Position numbers and translations under genes: made by a program
Notes under the pieces: model-generated
Database searches by the model: none
The model's input: only the letters and a program-made list of their open reading frames with translations
Told to the model about the DNA's origin: nothing
Source of the DNA: Lentisphaera araneosa HTCC2155
Lineage (GTDB): Bacteria; Verrucomicrobiota; Lentisphaeria; Lentisphaerales; Lentisphaeraceae
DNA: 58,982 nt
Direction: 5' to 3'
NCBI RefSeq assembly: GCF_000170755.1
Contig: NZ_ABCK01000030.1
Coordinates: 1-58,982, forward strand
Shown: piece by piece, positions 44,008 to 52,982 of the stretch
How positions within the stretch are numbered: position 1 is the first letter of the stretch
Layout of the letters: the number at the start of each line of letters is the position of its first letter

Positions 44008-45570
44008 ATGAAAGTTATATTATTTTTTTACGTACTTATCATTTCCATTATTTGTCACGCACAAAAGCCAAACGTCATTTTTATTGTTACAGATGATCAG
44101 CTTTATAAGACTCTCGCCTGCTATGGTGGCAATGCTCTTACTCCCAATATCGACAGCCTCGCGGACAATGGTATTCGATTTACTAATGCCAATACGGCAA
44201 GCACCGTTTGTTCACCGGCTCGATACGCTATTTTAACTGGCCGCCACCCGGCGCATTGCAATGATAAACACTTCCTCAAACGCATGCCTAAAAACAAAGC
44301 TATGCGTATAGAGAATTTTGTCTCTCTGGAAAACGATAAACTCAATATTGCCGGAGAACTGCAAAAACACGGTTATAAAACCGGCTTTGTCGGCAAGTCG
44401 CACATCTCAGAACATTTCAGTGCGGGCGGAACTAAACTTTGGGAAAAGCATGGCCTAAAAGTATATGGTCAAAAAGATGATCCTAAAGACCCTGAGGTTA
44501 ACGCCAAAATGCGCCACAATCACGAGGTCTTATGCAAAATGATGATGAAGCACGGTTTTGATTATGTCGATGCTTATTACCTCGCCAATACTCGTGAGTT
44601 ATGGAATGATGCCCTAAATGTCCACAATGTCGAATGGACGGCAAAGGCCGCGGCAGACTTTATTGATCAAAACAAAGACCAGCCCTTCTTCCTCTATTAT
44701 TCCACAACAGCTCATCACGGCCCCGACCCGGATATCATTCAGGGTAAAAAGTTCCCTTATTCACTGGATGCTGACATACGCATGACCAGTGCAGGGTTTT
44801 TCCCTGAGGCTTTTGATAATATGGAAGGCAGACAAGAAACGAAAAAAAGAGTTCTAAAAGCCGGCTACCCGCTCAGAACTGCGGCCTATACTTGGCTAGA
44901 TAATAGTATTGCTGTCATCCTCAATAAACTCCGTGAACATAAAATCGAGGAGAACACCATCATCGTTTACATGAGTGATCACGGCTTCGAAAAGTACCAA
45001 AAAGCAACAGTGTTTGAAGGGGGCTTAAAAATCCCCATGATCATTCAGTGGAAAAATAAAATCACCAAAAAAAGTATTAGCCCACAAATGATTCAAACTC
45101 TAGACTTGGCTCCCACCATTTTTGAAGCCTGTGGAATTACGCCCAGCAAGGAACTCAAACTTGAAGGAAAAAGCCTCATGCCAATTTTTAATGGCAATAC
45201 AGAAGAAATCCACGACTTTATCTATGGTGAAATTGGCTATGCGCGAACCGTCAAAACACAGAAGTGGAAATACATTGCCGTTCGCTACCCCGAACAAGTT
45301 CATAAACAAATTGCTAAAGGCGGCCAATTCCAATCCTACCGTGGCGATATTTTAGATGTGCCCTATCTCGTGAAGAATAATCACCTCGGCTATTACTCTT
45401 CGGCTCAAAACAAAAATTACTTTCTCAAAGATCAACTTTATCGTATCGATAGAGATCCAGAAGAATCTAATAATCTTTTTCAAAAAAATCCCGAAGTTGC
45501 AGAAGAGATGAAAAAAAAGCTCTCCAAACAACTGAAAGAATTTGAGCGCCCTTTTGGTGAATTAAATTAA
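44008..45570 (+). CDS. S1 sulfatase (CSPAR type)
   Basis: Start at 44008 (520 aa) because the signal peptide begins there (VILFFYVLIISIICHA); the TTG at 43978 adds ten residues. No strong Shine-Dalgarno is visible at either. Metal site VIFIVTDDQLYKTLACYG, formylglycine Cys C68 in STVCSPARYAILTGRHP, GKSHISEHF, and MSDHGFEKYQKATVFEGG. Ends in ERPFGELN, without the Lys tail. Related to 27208, 30538 and 38834. Lies between the pseudopilin pair and the ECF sigma module. Confidence 0.93.
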   Translation: MKVILFFYVLIISIICHAQKPNVIFIVTDDQLYKTLACYGGNALTPNIDSLADNGIRFTNANTASTVCSPARYAILTGRHPAHCNDKHFLKRMPKNKAMRIENFVSLENDKLNIAGELQKHGYKTGFVGKSHISEHFSAGGTKLWEKHGLKVYGQKDDPKDPEVNAKMRHNHEVLCKMMMKHGFDYVDAYYLANTRELWNDALNVHNVEWTAKAAADFIDQNKDQPFFLYYSTTAHHGPDPDIIQGKKFPYSLDADIRMTSAGFFPEAFDNMEGRQETKKRVLKAGYPLRTAAYTWLDNSIAVILNKLREHKIEENTIIVYMSDHGFEKYQKATVFEGGLKIPMIIQWKNKITKKSISPQMIQTLDLAPTIFEACGITPSKELKLEGKSLMPIFNGNTEEIHDFIYGEIGYARTVKTQKWKYIAVRYPEQVHKQIAKGGQFQSYRGDILDVPYLVKNNHLGYYSSAQNKNYFLKDQLYRIDRDPEESNNLFQKNPEVAEEMKKKLSKQLKEFERPFGELN

Positions 45571-45948
45571 TCTATCCAATAAAAGACCAATCCTTTTCCA
45601 AATTAGATTAAATAAACTGTTACCTGAATCAGTGAGCTGGCTTTAGAATAATCTCTTAGGGATTTTATTTTTCAGAACTTTGCAACTTTTTGCAGGAATA
45701 CCCGTAGGTCTTTTGAAAAAAGTTGTAAGTCAATGAAGGTAAAAGACCAAGATGATTAACTTAATGTAGTTCACGAATTCAGGTTTAATTAAAAAAAGTA
45801 TTTTTTTTTCATAAAATACCGTAATACATCCCCTATCCAGCATATTGTGCTTACATAGAGAAGTTTTAACTGTCGCTTTACGTTCTAGAGTTTTGATTTT
45901 TACTCAAACGCTAAGATCGTATAATACGACAATCATGAAGGATTTATT
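45571..45948. other. 378-bp non-coding region upstream of ECF sigma gene
   Basis: No gene. It contains the class I element at 45819-45850 and a 98-nt leader before the sigma gene. No clear terminator was found after the sulfatase at 45570. Confidence 0.6.
45819..45850 (+). promoter_or_regulatory. Class I promoter-like element (ECF sigma gene)
   Basis: CCGTAATACA-N14-TATTGTGC, 98 nt before the ATG at 45949. Preceded by TTTTTTTTTCATAAAATAC, similar to the sequence before the element at 3479. Suggests the sigma factor controls its own gene. Confidence 0.55.
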
Positions 45949-46470
45949 ATGGATATTGATCAAACAGAAGAATTCATCGAATTGATGACATCCTTTCAGG
46001 GTAGACTATACGCTTTTATTTTAAGTCTTACTGGCGATCCAAACGGCGCCAATGACATACTTCAAGAAACCAATATAATTCTTTGGAAAAAATCTGGCGA
46101 ATTCGAAATGGGCAGTAACTTCAAGGCCTGGTCTTTTCGGATTGCCAATTTCCAAGTTATGGCTCATCGTCAGAGAAAAATGCGTGATCGCCTCGTTTTT
46201 GATGACGATATGATTGAGGAAATCATCGCCGAGTCAACAGAAGCTGATGAACTCTATAACATCAAACAGGGGAAAATTGATAGCTGCATGAGCCAACTAC
46301 CTGATCGTCAACGCGACCTCATAAAAATGCGTTATACCATTGGCAAAAGCGTTAACCAAATGGCCGAAGATCTTAAAAGCACAGCAAACTCCATTGCTCA
46401 AGCACTTTTTCGAGCTAGAAACAATTTAACTCAATGTGTGAAAACTTTGAAAGGTCAGCCGTATGAATAA
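45949..46470 (+). CDS. ECF-type sigma-70 factor (Rhodopirellula/Verrucomicrobium family)
   Basis: 173 aa. Region 2: LTGDPNGANDILQETNIILW with the following FKAWSFRIANFQVMAHRQRK. Region 4: MSQLPDRQRDLIKMRYTIGK and the helix-turn-helix SVNQMAEDLKSTANSIAQAL. It matches the small PVC-specific ECF group that usually precedes a FecR/LamG gene. Recognises alternative promoters, most likely the class I elements, one of which lies upstream of this gene. The 3' end overlaps the anti-sigma-like gene by 8 bp (46463-46470), which indicates co-translation. No N-terminal extension or extra domain. Confidence 0.92.
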   Translation: MDIDQTEEFIELMTSFQGRLYAFILSLTGDPNGANDILQETNIILWKKSGEFEMGSNFKAWSFRIANFQVMAHRQRKMRDRLVFDDDMIEEIIAESTEADELYNIKQGKIDSCMSQLPDRQRDLIKMRYTIGKSVNQMAEDLKSTANSIAQALFRARNNLTQCVKTLKGQPYE

Positions 46471-48328
46471 GGAGGAATTGCAAAAGCTTATCAATCAGCT
46501 GCTCGAACAATCAATTTCAGATGAAGATTTCACCCTTCTTAAGAAAGAATTAAAGAGCTCGAAAGAATCACGCCTACACTACCTAGATCTGTGCCAATCT
46601 CACAGCATCCTCGCTGAAAAGTATAATGCTTTAATCTTTGAACGACCTCCCGCTAAAACTGTTCAAAGGAAAGTGCAGGAAGAAAGTCATGACTCTATGA
46701 ATGAGGATGAATTGCAAAAGCTTATCAACCAACTTCTCGAGCAATCCATTTCTGATGAAGATTTCAATATACTCAAGAAAGAATTAAAGAATTCGAAGGC
46801 ATCTCGACAGCACTACCTCGAGCTCTGCCAAACACATAGCGTCCTCTCTGAAAAGTATAATGCTTTGATATTTGAACGCCCTGCAGTTCATAATAAACGA
46901 AACGAAAAGCAAGAAGAGAATCATAAAGTCCGTATCATTTCTTTTGCCACTATGATCACTTCTTTAGCTGCCCTCTTTATTGCTGTCTTTATTATTGGCA
47001 ACAAACAACAGTCCCTAAGTGTTCAGCCTGAACTTGTCAGTGAAACTCCTTTTAGAGGAGAAGTCATTGCCAAGGTTAACAAAGCCATTGCTACCGAATT
47101 TGAATATGGTGGCCTCGATGGCCAAACCATTAAACCCGGATCTTGGTTACCTACTGGCTCATATAATTTAAAAAGAGGTATATTAGAAATTTCCTACAAC
47201 AATGGTGTGGCTGCTATAATTGAAGCCCCTACTCGTTTCACTGTTGAATCCGACATGCTTATTAATTGCCAATCTGGGCGACTTTCCGCGAATGTTCCTG
47301 AAAGTGGTAAAGGCTTCACTGTAGAAACTCCGTGCGCTTCAATCATTGATCTCGGAACTGAATTTTCTGTCATTGTAGAGGAAGATGAATATATTGAAGC
47401 TCATGTTTACAAAGGACAAGTACGTGTAGAATGGACTAATCAAGGCGATGTCTCAGACAAATTACTTGATGCTGGGAATGCCCTTCGAATTATTTATCAA
47501 CAAAGTGATAACAGTAAATTTGTTGAAACCATTGCAGCTGGTATTGACCTCAAGCGAAATTTCTTTATTAGAAACCTCAATGAACCTGAATCTGAATACA
47601 GTAAAAATATCCTTGCACTTAACCCTGTTCTTTACTTCCCTATGGATGTAACCGAAGATGGCAACATTTTTAAAGACTGGTCAAATTATAAGAATGATGG
47701 CACGGCAAACATCCGTAAAAATCAATCAACCATTTTAGCTCGTGGCAAAAGTGGTAACGCACTAAGATTGGCCGGTGTTAACCATAAATCATTTATTCAC
47801 GTCAGCAATTATCCAAAAGCTAGATTTAACGAAATTTCCGTTACCGCATGGGTCAATGCTCATAGCCGCCCACAGTGGGCCACCATTCTTAAAAATTGGG
47901 ATGCATTTAATTACGGTCAATTTCACTTTGGTTTAAACCAATTAGGACATCTGGACGTGGAAATTCAGGACCTTGATGGAGAACGTCATCACATCACTGA
48001 AGACATACCCATACCGACAGGTTCATGGCATCATGTTGCTTTTGTCCACGATGGGACTCATGTCACCCTCTATCGAAACGGCAAAAAATTAACTAAAACA
48101 CGTATCAACGGCTTGAGAGTCAACCCAAACATAAATGGGCTTGGTATTGGTACAAAATTATCTGAAGTGGATGGTCAGGCAGACAAAGGAAATCCGGGCC
48201 ACTGGAACGGACGCTTAGATGAAATAGCCATTTTTAACCATGCGCTCACTATAGATCAGGTAAAATCACTCAATAGATCAGGAAGGTTACTTAGTAAAAT
48301 CCAACAAGAACAGGATAGCCAACCATAA
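46463..48328 (+). CDS. FecR/LamG membrane protein with duplicated N-terminal anti-sigma domain
   Basis: 621 aa. Residues 1-78 and 79-156 are tandem near-copies (both contain ELQKLINQLLEQSISDEDF, KKELK, SRxHYL and EKYNALIFERP); period 78 aa. One transmembrane helix about 158-179 (SFATMITSLAALFIAVFIIG). FecR-like domain about 195-345 (GVAAIIEAPTRFTVES, TPCASIIDLGTEFSVIVEE, VYKGQVRV). LamG/concanavalin-like domain about 385-610 (ISVTAWVNAHSRPQWATILK, SWHHVAFVHDGTHVTLYRNG, LDEIAIFNHALT). The layout suggests a membrane anti-sigma factor whose outer LamG part binds a ligand, perhaps a polysaccharide, and controls the sigma factor at 45949. The second copy begins with its own ATG (46697). Confidence 0.9.
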   Translation: MNKEELQKLINQLLEQSISDEDFTLLKKELKSSKESRLHYLDLCQSHSILAEKYNALIFERPPAKTVQRKVQEESHDSMNEDELQKLINQLLEQSISDEDFNILKKELKNSKASRQHYLELCQTHSVLSEKYNALIFERPAVHNKRNEKQEENHKVRIISFATMITSLAALFIAVFIIGNKQQSLSVQPELVSETPFRGEVIAKVNKAIATEFEYGGLDGQTIKPGSWLPTGSYNLKRGILEISYNNGVAAIIEAPTRFTVESDMLINCQSGRLSANVPESGKGFTVETPCASIIDLGTEFSVIVEEDEYIEAHVYKGQVRVEWTNQGDVSDKLLDAGNALRIIYQQSDNSKFVETIAAGIDLKRNFFIRNLNEPESEYSKNILALNPVLYFPMDVTEDGNIFKDWSNYKNDGTANIRKNQSTILARGKSGNALRLAGVNHKSFIHVSNYPKARFNEISVTAWVNAHSRPQWATILKNWDAFNYGQFHFGLNQLGHLDVEIQDLDGERHHITEDIPIPTGSWHHVAFVHDGTHVTLYRNGKKLTKTRINGLRVNPNINGLGIGTKLSEVDGQADKGNPGHWNGRLDEIAIFNHALTIDQVKSLNRSGRLLSKIQQEQDSQP

Positions 48329-48665
48329 TCATCTATACGACTAGGTAGTTAACGATTTTCTTTGTGTCTTAGAGATGGAAAGAGACCGTGCCAAAGGCAC
48401 TGAGCATAACTCAATCGATGGTTTCAACCATAGAGTCTTAGTTTGTCCTCATCATTCCGTTCTGAAGGAACGGCGCATAGAGCAAAATTCATCGTTAACT
48501 GCTCAATCGTGATCATATAAGATGACAATATATTCGTCTTTAGACTTATTTATACGCCCACCTAACAACAAGCCCTATTAATGGCGGCACCCTCCTAACT
48601 TCATCTATTAGAAGTAGGAATCTTAATTTAACCCCTGATGTAAACATGCAATCCAATAAAATGCT
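48329..48665. other. 337-bp non-coding region with hairpin array
   Basis: Three short hairpins in a row: GTGCC-AAA-GGCAC (48388-48400), ATGGTT-TC-AACCAT (48418-48431) and CCGTTC-TGAA-GGAACGG (48457-48473), each followed by a similar AGCATA/ATAGAG motif. No gene is seen. Confidence 0.6.
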
Positions 48666-49139
48666 TCACCACAGCTTGCGGTCGAGAGTGCGGTACTGAA
48701 TGGCTTCGGCAATATGTTGGGCTTGAATCGCAGTGCTAGCTTCCAAATCGGCTATAGTTCGCGAGACTCGCAAAATGCGGTCGTAGGCTCGAGCTGAGAG
48801 GTCGAGACTGGAGATCGCTTGTTCAAGCAAGCTTCGGCTTCCTGAATCCAGTTCACAGATTTCTTGCAGTTCTTTGGCATTGAGGCTAGCATTGGTGCGG
48901 CTCTCACCAAAGCGTTGGTATTGCAACACCCTCGCCTTTTCAACGCGTTCGCGGATAGGTTCTGAGCTCTCGCCGTTGGCTTTATTCATCAGTTCTTGCT
49001 GACTCAAGGGGTTCACTTCCAAATGCAAATCAATGCGATCCAAGAGCGGTCCAGAGATCTTATTTCGGTACCTTTGTATCTGCGTGGAAGTGCACCGGCA
49101 CTCGTGGCTATGACTTCCAAAAAAGCCACAGGGATAAAT
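48666..49139 (-). pseudogene. comM: comM (Mg-chelatase-like ATPase) C-terminal remnant
   Basis: Only the C-terminal third of a ComM/YifB-type protein remains. The ATG at 49043 is internal: in the same frame the family sequence continues upstream as SHECRCTSTQIQRYRNKISG then PLLDRIDLHLEV, and further to PCGFFGSHSHECRC, the conserved Cys-rich segment. A TAG (49140-49142) then ends the homology. After it come GESSEPIRERV, NASLNAKELQEIC, LDLSARAYDRILRVSRTIAD and EAIQYRTLDR, all standard for the Mg_chelatase_C domain. The Walker A and B half (about 350 residues) is missing, so the product cannot be an active AAA+ helicase. Confidence 0.88.
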
Positions 49140-49252
49140 CTAAAGTCATTGCGGCTACCTTAAAGCCTTTATTTACAACAACTTAATCATATATATCTTT
49201 ATCAACAATCTTTTATAACTTATTTTTTATTTAAATTTTTTCTTATCCAGGG

Positions 49253-49283
49253 TGTTAAGACATCTACGGGCAATGACTTCTAT
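49253..49283 (+). promoter_or_regulatory. Class II promoter-like element (pseudopilin 49313)
   Basis: TGTTAAGA-N16-CTTCTAT, ending 29 nt before the ATG. Same sequence and spacer at 50129 and 53710. Confidence 0.65.
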
Positions 49284-49312
49284 CGATTGACAATCATAAA
49301 TAGAGGTCATAA

Positions 49313-50047
49313 ATGAGCCAGAACACAAAAAAATTCTCACTAATAGAAGTAATGGTCGTCTTAGCTATTATCGCCATTCTTATAAGTTTCCTAATACCAA
49401 GTCTAGGAAGGGCACGAAGGCAAGCAAGACAAGTGCATTGTGCTAACAATCTCAAACAATTATTTTCTTATCAAATGGCTTTTGCTGATGATAATGACAG
49501 AAAAGTATATGCCCATAATTTGCGTTCTCGATGGATGATAGAGACACAATACCGACCTGAAAAAGCGAATGATACAGATTTTGTAGAAGTTAACTTTTAT
49601 CCTAATGGGGAACAAATGATGGAACCCTATTTAGGCAAAGAGGATGGAAGTGACTCCTCTACATTTAAAGACATTTATCGATGCCCCGATACCCAATATG
49701 ATCCAGATTCTTATACTGCAGGCGTTAGTGCTGGCCGCACTTACAATGGCTTCATGGATTATTTTTATACCAAGCCTTCAAAAGTAGATAAAGTGTCCAT
49801 AAGAAATTATGGTGGTCCACTTATTTTTGAACATTCGACGAGAAAACCCTTTATGTCTGATTATATCACTTGGTTTTCTGCTTTAGGCACTTCTAAAATA
49901 CACAATAATAATGATAAACTCAACTTATTAGTAACAGATGGTAGTGTGATTAAATATAGTCTCCCTACGGGTGTATGGGACGATAAACGAATGAATGCTA
50001 CATGGGTTCCCTATTTTGAGTCTGCCTTGGGAGTAAGTGCTTACTAA
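49313..50047 (+). CDS. Pseudopilin-like protein, class II
   Basis: 244 aa. Leader MSQNTKK then FSLIEVMVVLAIIAILISFL, Glu +5, Lys at -1. After the helix: CANNLKQLFSYQMAFADDND. C-terminal KIHNNNDKLNLLVTDGSV corresponds to the H-X-DG motif. Closely related to 50200: both share YLGKE or YIGKE, RCP, GRTYNGFMD or [14 protein letters not shown] and a WVPYFESALG or [10 protein letters not shown] end. Likely a membrane-anchored pseudopilus subunit. AGAGGT lies before the ATG. Confidence 0.86.
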   Translation: MSQNTKKFSLIEVMVVLAIIAILISFLIPSLGRARRQARQVHCANNLKQLFSYQMAFADDNDRKVYAHNLRSRWMIETQYRPEKANDTDFVEVNFYPNGEQMMEPYLGKEDGSDSSTFKDIYRCPDTQYDPDSYTAGVSAGRTYNGFMDYFYTKPSKVDKVSIRNYGGPLIFEHSTRKPFMSDYITWFSALGTSKIHNNNDKLNLLVTDGSVIKYSLPTGVWDDKRMNATWVPYFESALGVSAY

Positions 50048-50128
50048 ATCATAAAATCACCTCGTACATAATACCGCACAAACTGATGAGTTCTCCCAAA
50101 TTTGAACAGTAAAAAAAAATTTATTTGC

Positions 50129-50159
50129 TGTTAAGATCCATTAATCTTGTGTCTTCTAT
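50129..50159 (+). promoter_or_regulatory. Class II promoter-like element (pseudopilin 50200)
   Basis: TGTTAAGA-N16-CTTCTAT, ending 40 nt before the ATG at 50200. Confidence 0.65.
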
Positions 50160-50199
50160 AGAAAAGATATAGAATTAACCAATGATAATGAGGTTAGAT

Positions 50200-50940
50200 A
50201 TGCCACTTAAGAGTTTTAATAAAAAGAAATTCACTTTAATAGAAGTCCTCGTCGTCGTAGCTATCATTGGTATATTAGCCTCCTTGCTATTACCCAGCCT
50301 CAGCAGTACTAGGCAGAAGTCACGTGAAGCAGTTTGCAAAAATAACCTCAAGCAATTGACGACCACTCAAATGTTGTTTGCAGATGATAATGAAGGAGCT
50401 ATGTGGGCTACAAATTATGGTAATGAGTGGATGATCTCCAATCGTTACTATGATGGAACAAATAATTTATATTTTCACGAGTCGCAAGAGCAAGTCCTCG
50501 AACCTTATATCGGCAAAGAAATAAACAATCACACAGGTGGCATGGCTATATACAGATGCCCAGCAAGTGATTACGATACTAGCAGCTCTATATGGACAAC
50601 TAATAAAGGGAGAAGCTACTCTGGTTTTATGGATAAAAATGGTGATAATACGCCCAAGCCAGGGAATGAACTCAATATAAGAAATTACGGCAATCCTCAG
50701 CTCATTTTTACTGGATCGAACAGAAGACCCTTGCTCTGGGACTTCGTAAACACTAGCGGTAGTAATATTAAAATTGGGAGTTCGAAAGTACATGGGAACA
50801 CCGGTAAACTCAATTTAGCCGTAACTGACGGATCAGTAGTGACTCTAAATCTTCCTTACGCAATGTGGAGTGGACGTCGTATGAATAACAATTGGCACCC
50901 CTTTTTTGAAAGTGCTATTGGAGCTACTGCTGCTCCTTAA
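50200..50940 (+). CDS. Pseudopilin-like protein, class II
   Basis: Start 50200 (246 aa) with GAGGT upstream; the 50182 ATG would add six residues with no Shine-Dalgarno. Leader [10 protein letters not shown] then [38 protein letters not shown] is the H-X-DG-type motif. Tandem paralogue of 49313. Its last 4 bp overlap the convergent kinase gene (50937-50940), so both share a 3' end with no space for a separate terminator. Confidence 0.86.
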   Translation: MPLKSFNKKKFTLIEVLVVVAIIGILASLLLPSLSSTRQKSREAVCKNNLKQLTTTQMLFADDNEGAMWATNYGNEWMISNRYYDGTNNLYFHESQEQVLEPYIGKEINNHTGGMAIYRCPASDYDTSSSIWTTNKGRSYSGFMDKNGDNTPKPGNELNIRNYGNPQLIFTGSNRRPLLWDFVNTSGSNIKIGSSKVHGNTGKLNLAVTDGSVVTLNLPYAMWSGRRMNNNWHPFFESAIGATAAP

Positions 50941-52982
50941 GGTCTTATTTCAAGATTATTTTCTTTTTGTAGGATTTTTAAGAGTTCGGGATCAGTCATT
51001 TTTTGACTAATAATAAGCTTTTCTGTAACACTATTAGTCAGCATCCTATTATCTTTTTTTAATGGCATTTCAGTAAGATCAAGGCTTTTTAGTTTCAAAG
51101 CATCTAAACTCGCCATATTAAAACGTTTTGATTTTTTAAGAATTAAATGTTCTGGTTTTAAGGTCGATATTAAAGACACTTGGCGATCGAATTGACTGAT
51201 ATACACACTGCAACGAACGAAGTCACCGGAGATGGTTAAGGTCTTCGTTTCGAAATCAAATTCAAATTGCTCTATTTCACTCGTACGATTTATTTCTTTA
51301 AAGACCATTTTAACTAACTCTAGATGTTCTAGGTCATTTGCTCTGACTTCACGATCGTACAGCATCATGCGGACCTGTTGTTGAAGGAAGTTTCCTCGTA
51401 GACTTTTTATGAGCTTTCTAATGACTGAAAGGGGGGCTGGCTCTTGCCCACTTTTGTAGTCCTCTATAGATTTTAGGGAACTAAAAAGGTTCATATTACT
51501 TTCTGCACCACGACCTTTTTTCAACTCGTTCAAGGCTAAATCAAACTCCTGCCTTACGAAGTGCACATCGCCCTTGAACTCGTAAAGTATAATGGCTGAA
51601 TCATTTGATTGCTTAATACGTTCGAGAGAACGCATAATTTCGTCTAAAGTCTCTTTGGGAGAACTTAAAAAATTTCTATGGTAATACTCTTTGAGTTTCG
51701 CTAATACAATAGATGGATCGGTCGACAAGGTAAGGTCAGCTAAGTCTTTTTCTTCTTTATATTTTTGAAAATTCTCCTCGGCTTTTTTCTTTTCTTGTTC
51801 AGCAACTAAGCGAAGGCTATGCTCTTGCTGCCGTGCTTTTTCTAGTTTAACGATAAATGCATTGGTAAAAACAACGATCACTAAGACAGCTAGCCCCGCA
51901 ATGCGACTCGCATTACGGTTCCTTTTATAAAACAAAGAAAACTCTTTTATAAAACCCGCATTTTCTGCGCTGGTCGCAAAGCCAAATAAATACTTCCTCA
52001 CGTCTTCAGTGAGTTCTGCCACCGTTTGATAGCGCTCATATTTATCTAATGCCATGGCTTTCATCACAACTGCATTCAAACTCTGAGCGATCGATCTGTC
52101 GGGGCTACGTTCAATAGGAGGCACGAGCATACCCTCTTTTGTTTTACGCAAAATTTCAATTACATCTGCAGCATCAATGGGTGCTTTTAAGGTGAGAATA
52201 CTATAGAGTACTGCGCCGAGAGCATAAATATCTGATCGGTAGCCCCTTTTAGATTTGTCTTCTAAAAGCTCTGGAGCAATGAAACCAGGTGTACCGCGTA
52301 CTTTTCCAACAAGGGTTTCTCCCCTGAGAAAATCCATACTCAAAAGCTCTAGGGTATCATTTGTTTTATCACCTAATTGACGAGCTAAACCCCAATCACA
52401 AAGCAAAACCTCACCATGATCGCCCACCTGAACATTCTCTGGCTTTATATCCAAATGCAAGACACTTTGCGAATGACTATAGGAAACGGCATCACAAATT
52501 TTAATAAAAATATTTAGCAGTGATTCTCTCGTGTAAGTTTTTGAGTACGCTTCATCTCCTTGCTGTAGCTTATTGAGAATTTCATGGAGTGAATCACCCA
52601 ATTTGAGATCCATGGTAAAATAAGGAGAACCATCGCCTTGGTAATCAATGTCATGCACTTTAATAATATTGGGATGGTGTAAAGCCGCAGTAAGGCGTGC
52701 CTCCGCTAAAAAGGGACCATAGGATTCCGAGCCCAAACTCTCTTTAATAGTTGCCATCGCCACATAGCGGCTTGTCTTTTGATCATAAGCACGAGAAATG
52801 ATTTTCATCCCCCCAGAGGCAATCTCTTTGACTTCGGTATAGCGTTTCGAAATATCAGAAAGCTCTTTGTAGAGTTGAGTACTCTGAACATCGCGCTCAT
52901 CTTCTTCCATATCGTAAAAATCAGTTGCCCGATAATCCAGGTTTTTCGGAATCGCGATAAACTGATCCGATTTTTTGTTCAT
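50937..52982 (-). CDS. Membrane Ser/Thr protein kinase (Hanks type)
   Basis: 681 aa. Cytoplasmic kinase domain about 50-335: Gly-rich loop [14 protein letters not shown] (degenerate), Lys K80 in VAMATIKES, catalytic loop HLDIKPEN with D178 (HLD instead of HRD), metal site DWG with D196, [12 protein letters not shown], and [14 protein letters not shown]. Transmembrane helix 361-379 ([19 protein letters not shown]). A coiled-coil stretch (382-425) and a 250-residue region without a recognised domain follow, ending in leucine-rich-like sequence ([18 protein letters not shown]). Overlaps the sigma gene by 4 bp, so it is co-transcribed and probably transmits a signal to or with that sigma factor. 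Confidence 0.92.
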   Translation of the reverse strand: MNKKSDQFIAIPKNLDYRATDFYDMEEDERDVQSTQLYKELSDISKRYTEVKEIASGGMKIISRAYDQKTSRYVAMATIKESLGSESYGPFLAEARLTAALHHPNIIKVHDIDYQGDGSPYFTMDLKLGDSLHEILNKLQQGDEAYSKTYTRESLLNIFIKICDAVSYSHSQSVLHLDIKPENVQVGDHGEVLLCDWGLARQLGDKTNDTLELLSMDFLRGETLVGKVRGTPGFIAPELLEDKSKRGYRSDIYALGAVLYSILTLKAPIDAADVIEILRKTKEGMLVPPIERSPDRSIAQSLNAVVMKAMALDKYERYQTVAELTEDVRKYLFGFATSAENAGFIKEFSLFYKRNRNASRIAGLAVLVIVVFTNAFIVKLEKARQQEHSLRLVAEQEKKKAEENFQKYKEEKDLADLTLSTDPSIVLAKLKEYYHRNFLSSPKETLDEIMRSLERIKQSNDSAIILYEFKGDVHFVRQEFDLALNELKKGRGAESNMNLFSSLKSIEDYKSGQEPAPLSVIRKLIKSLRGNFLQQQVRMMLYDREVRANDLEHLELVKMVFKEINRTSEIEQFEFDFETKTLTISGDFVRCSVYISQFDRQVSLISTLKPEHLILKKSKRFNMASLDALKLKSLDLTEMPLKKDNRMLTNSVTEKLIISQKMTDPELLKILQKENNLEIRP

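Noticed and set aside
48666-49043. Free-standing small gene starting at the ATG at 49043
   Set aside because: The same frame continues upstream with clear ComM residues to 49139, so the ATG is an internal Met of a truncated gene.
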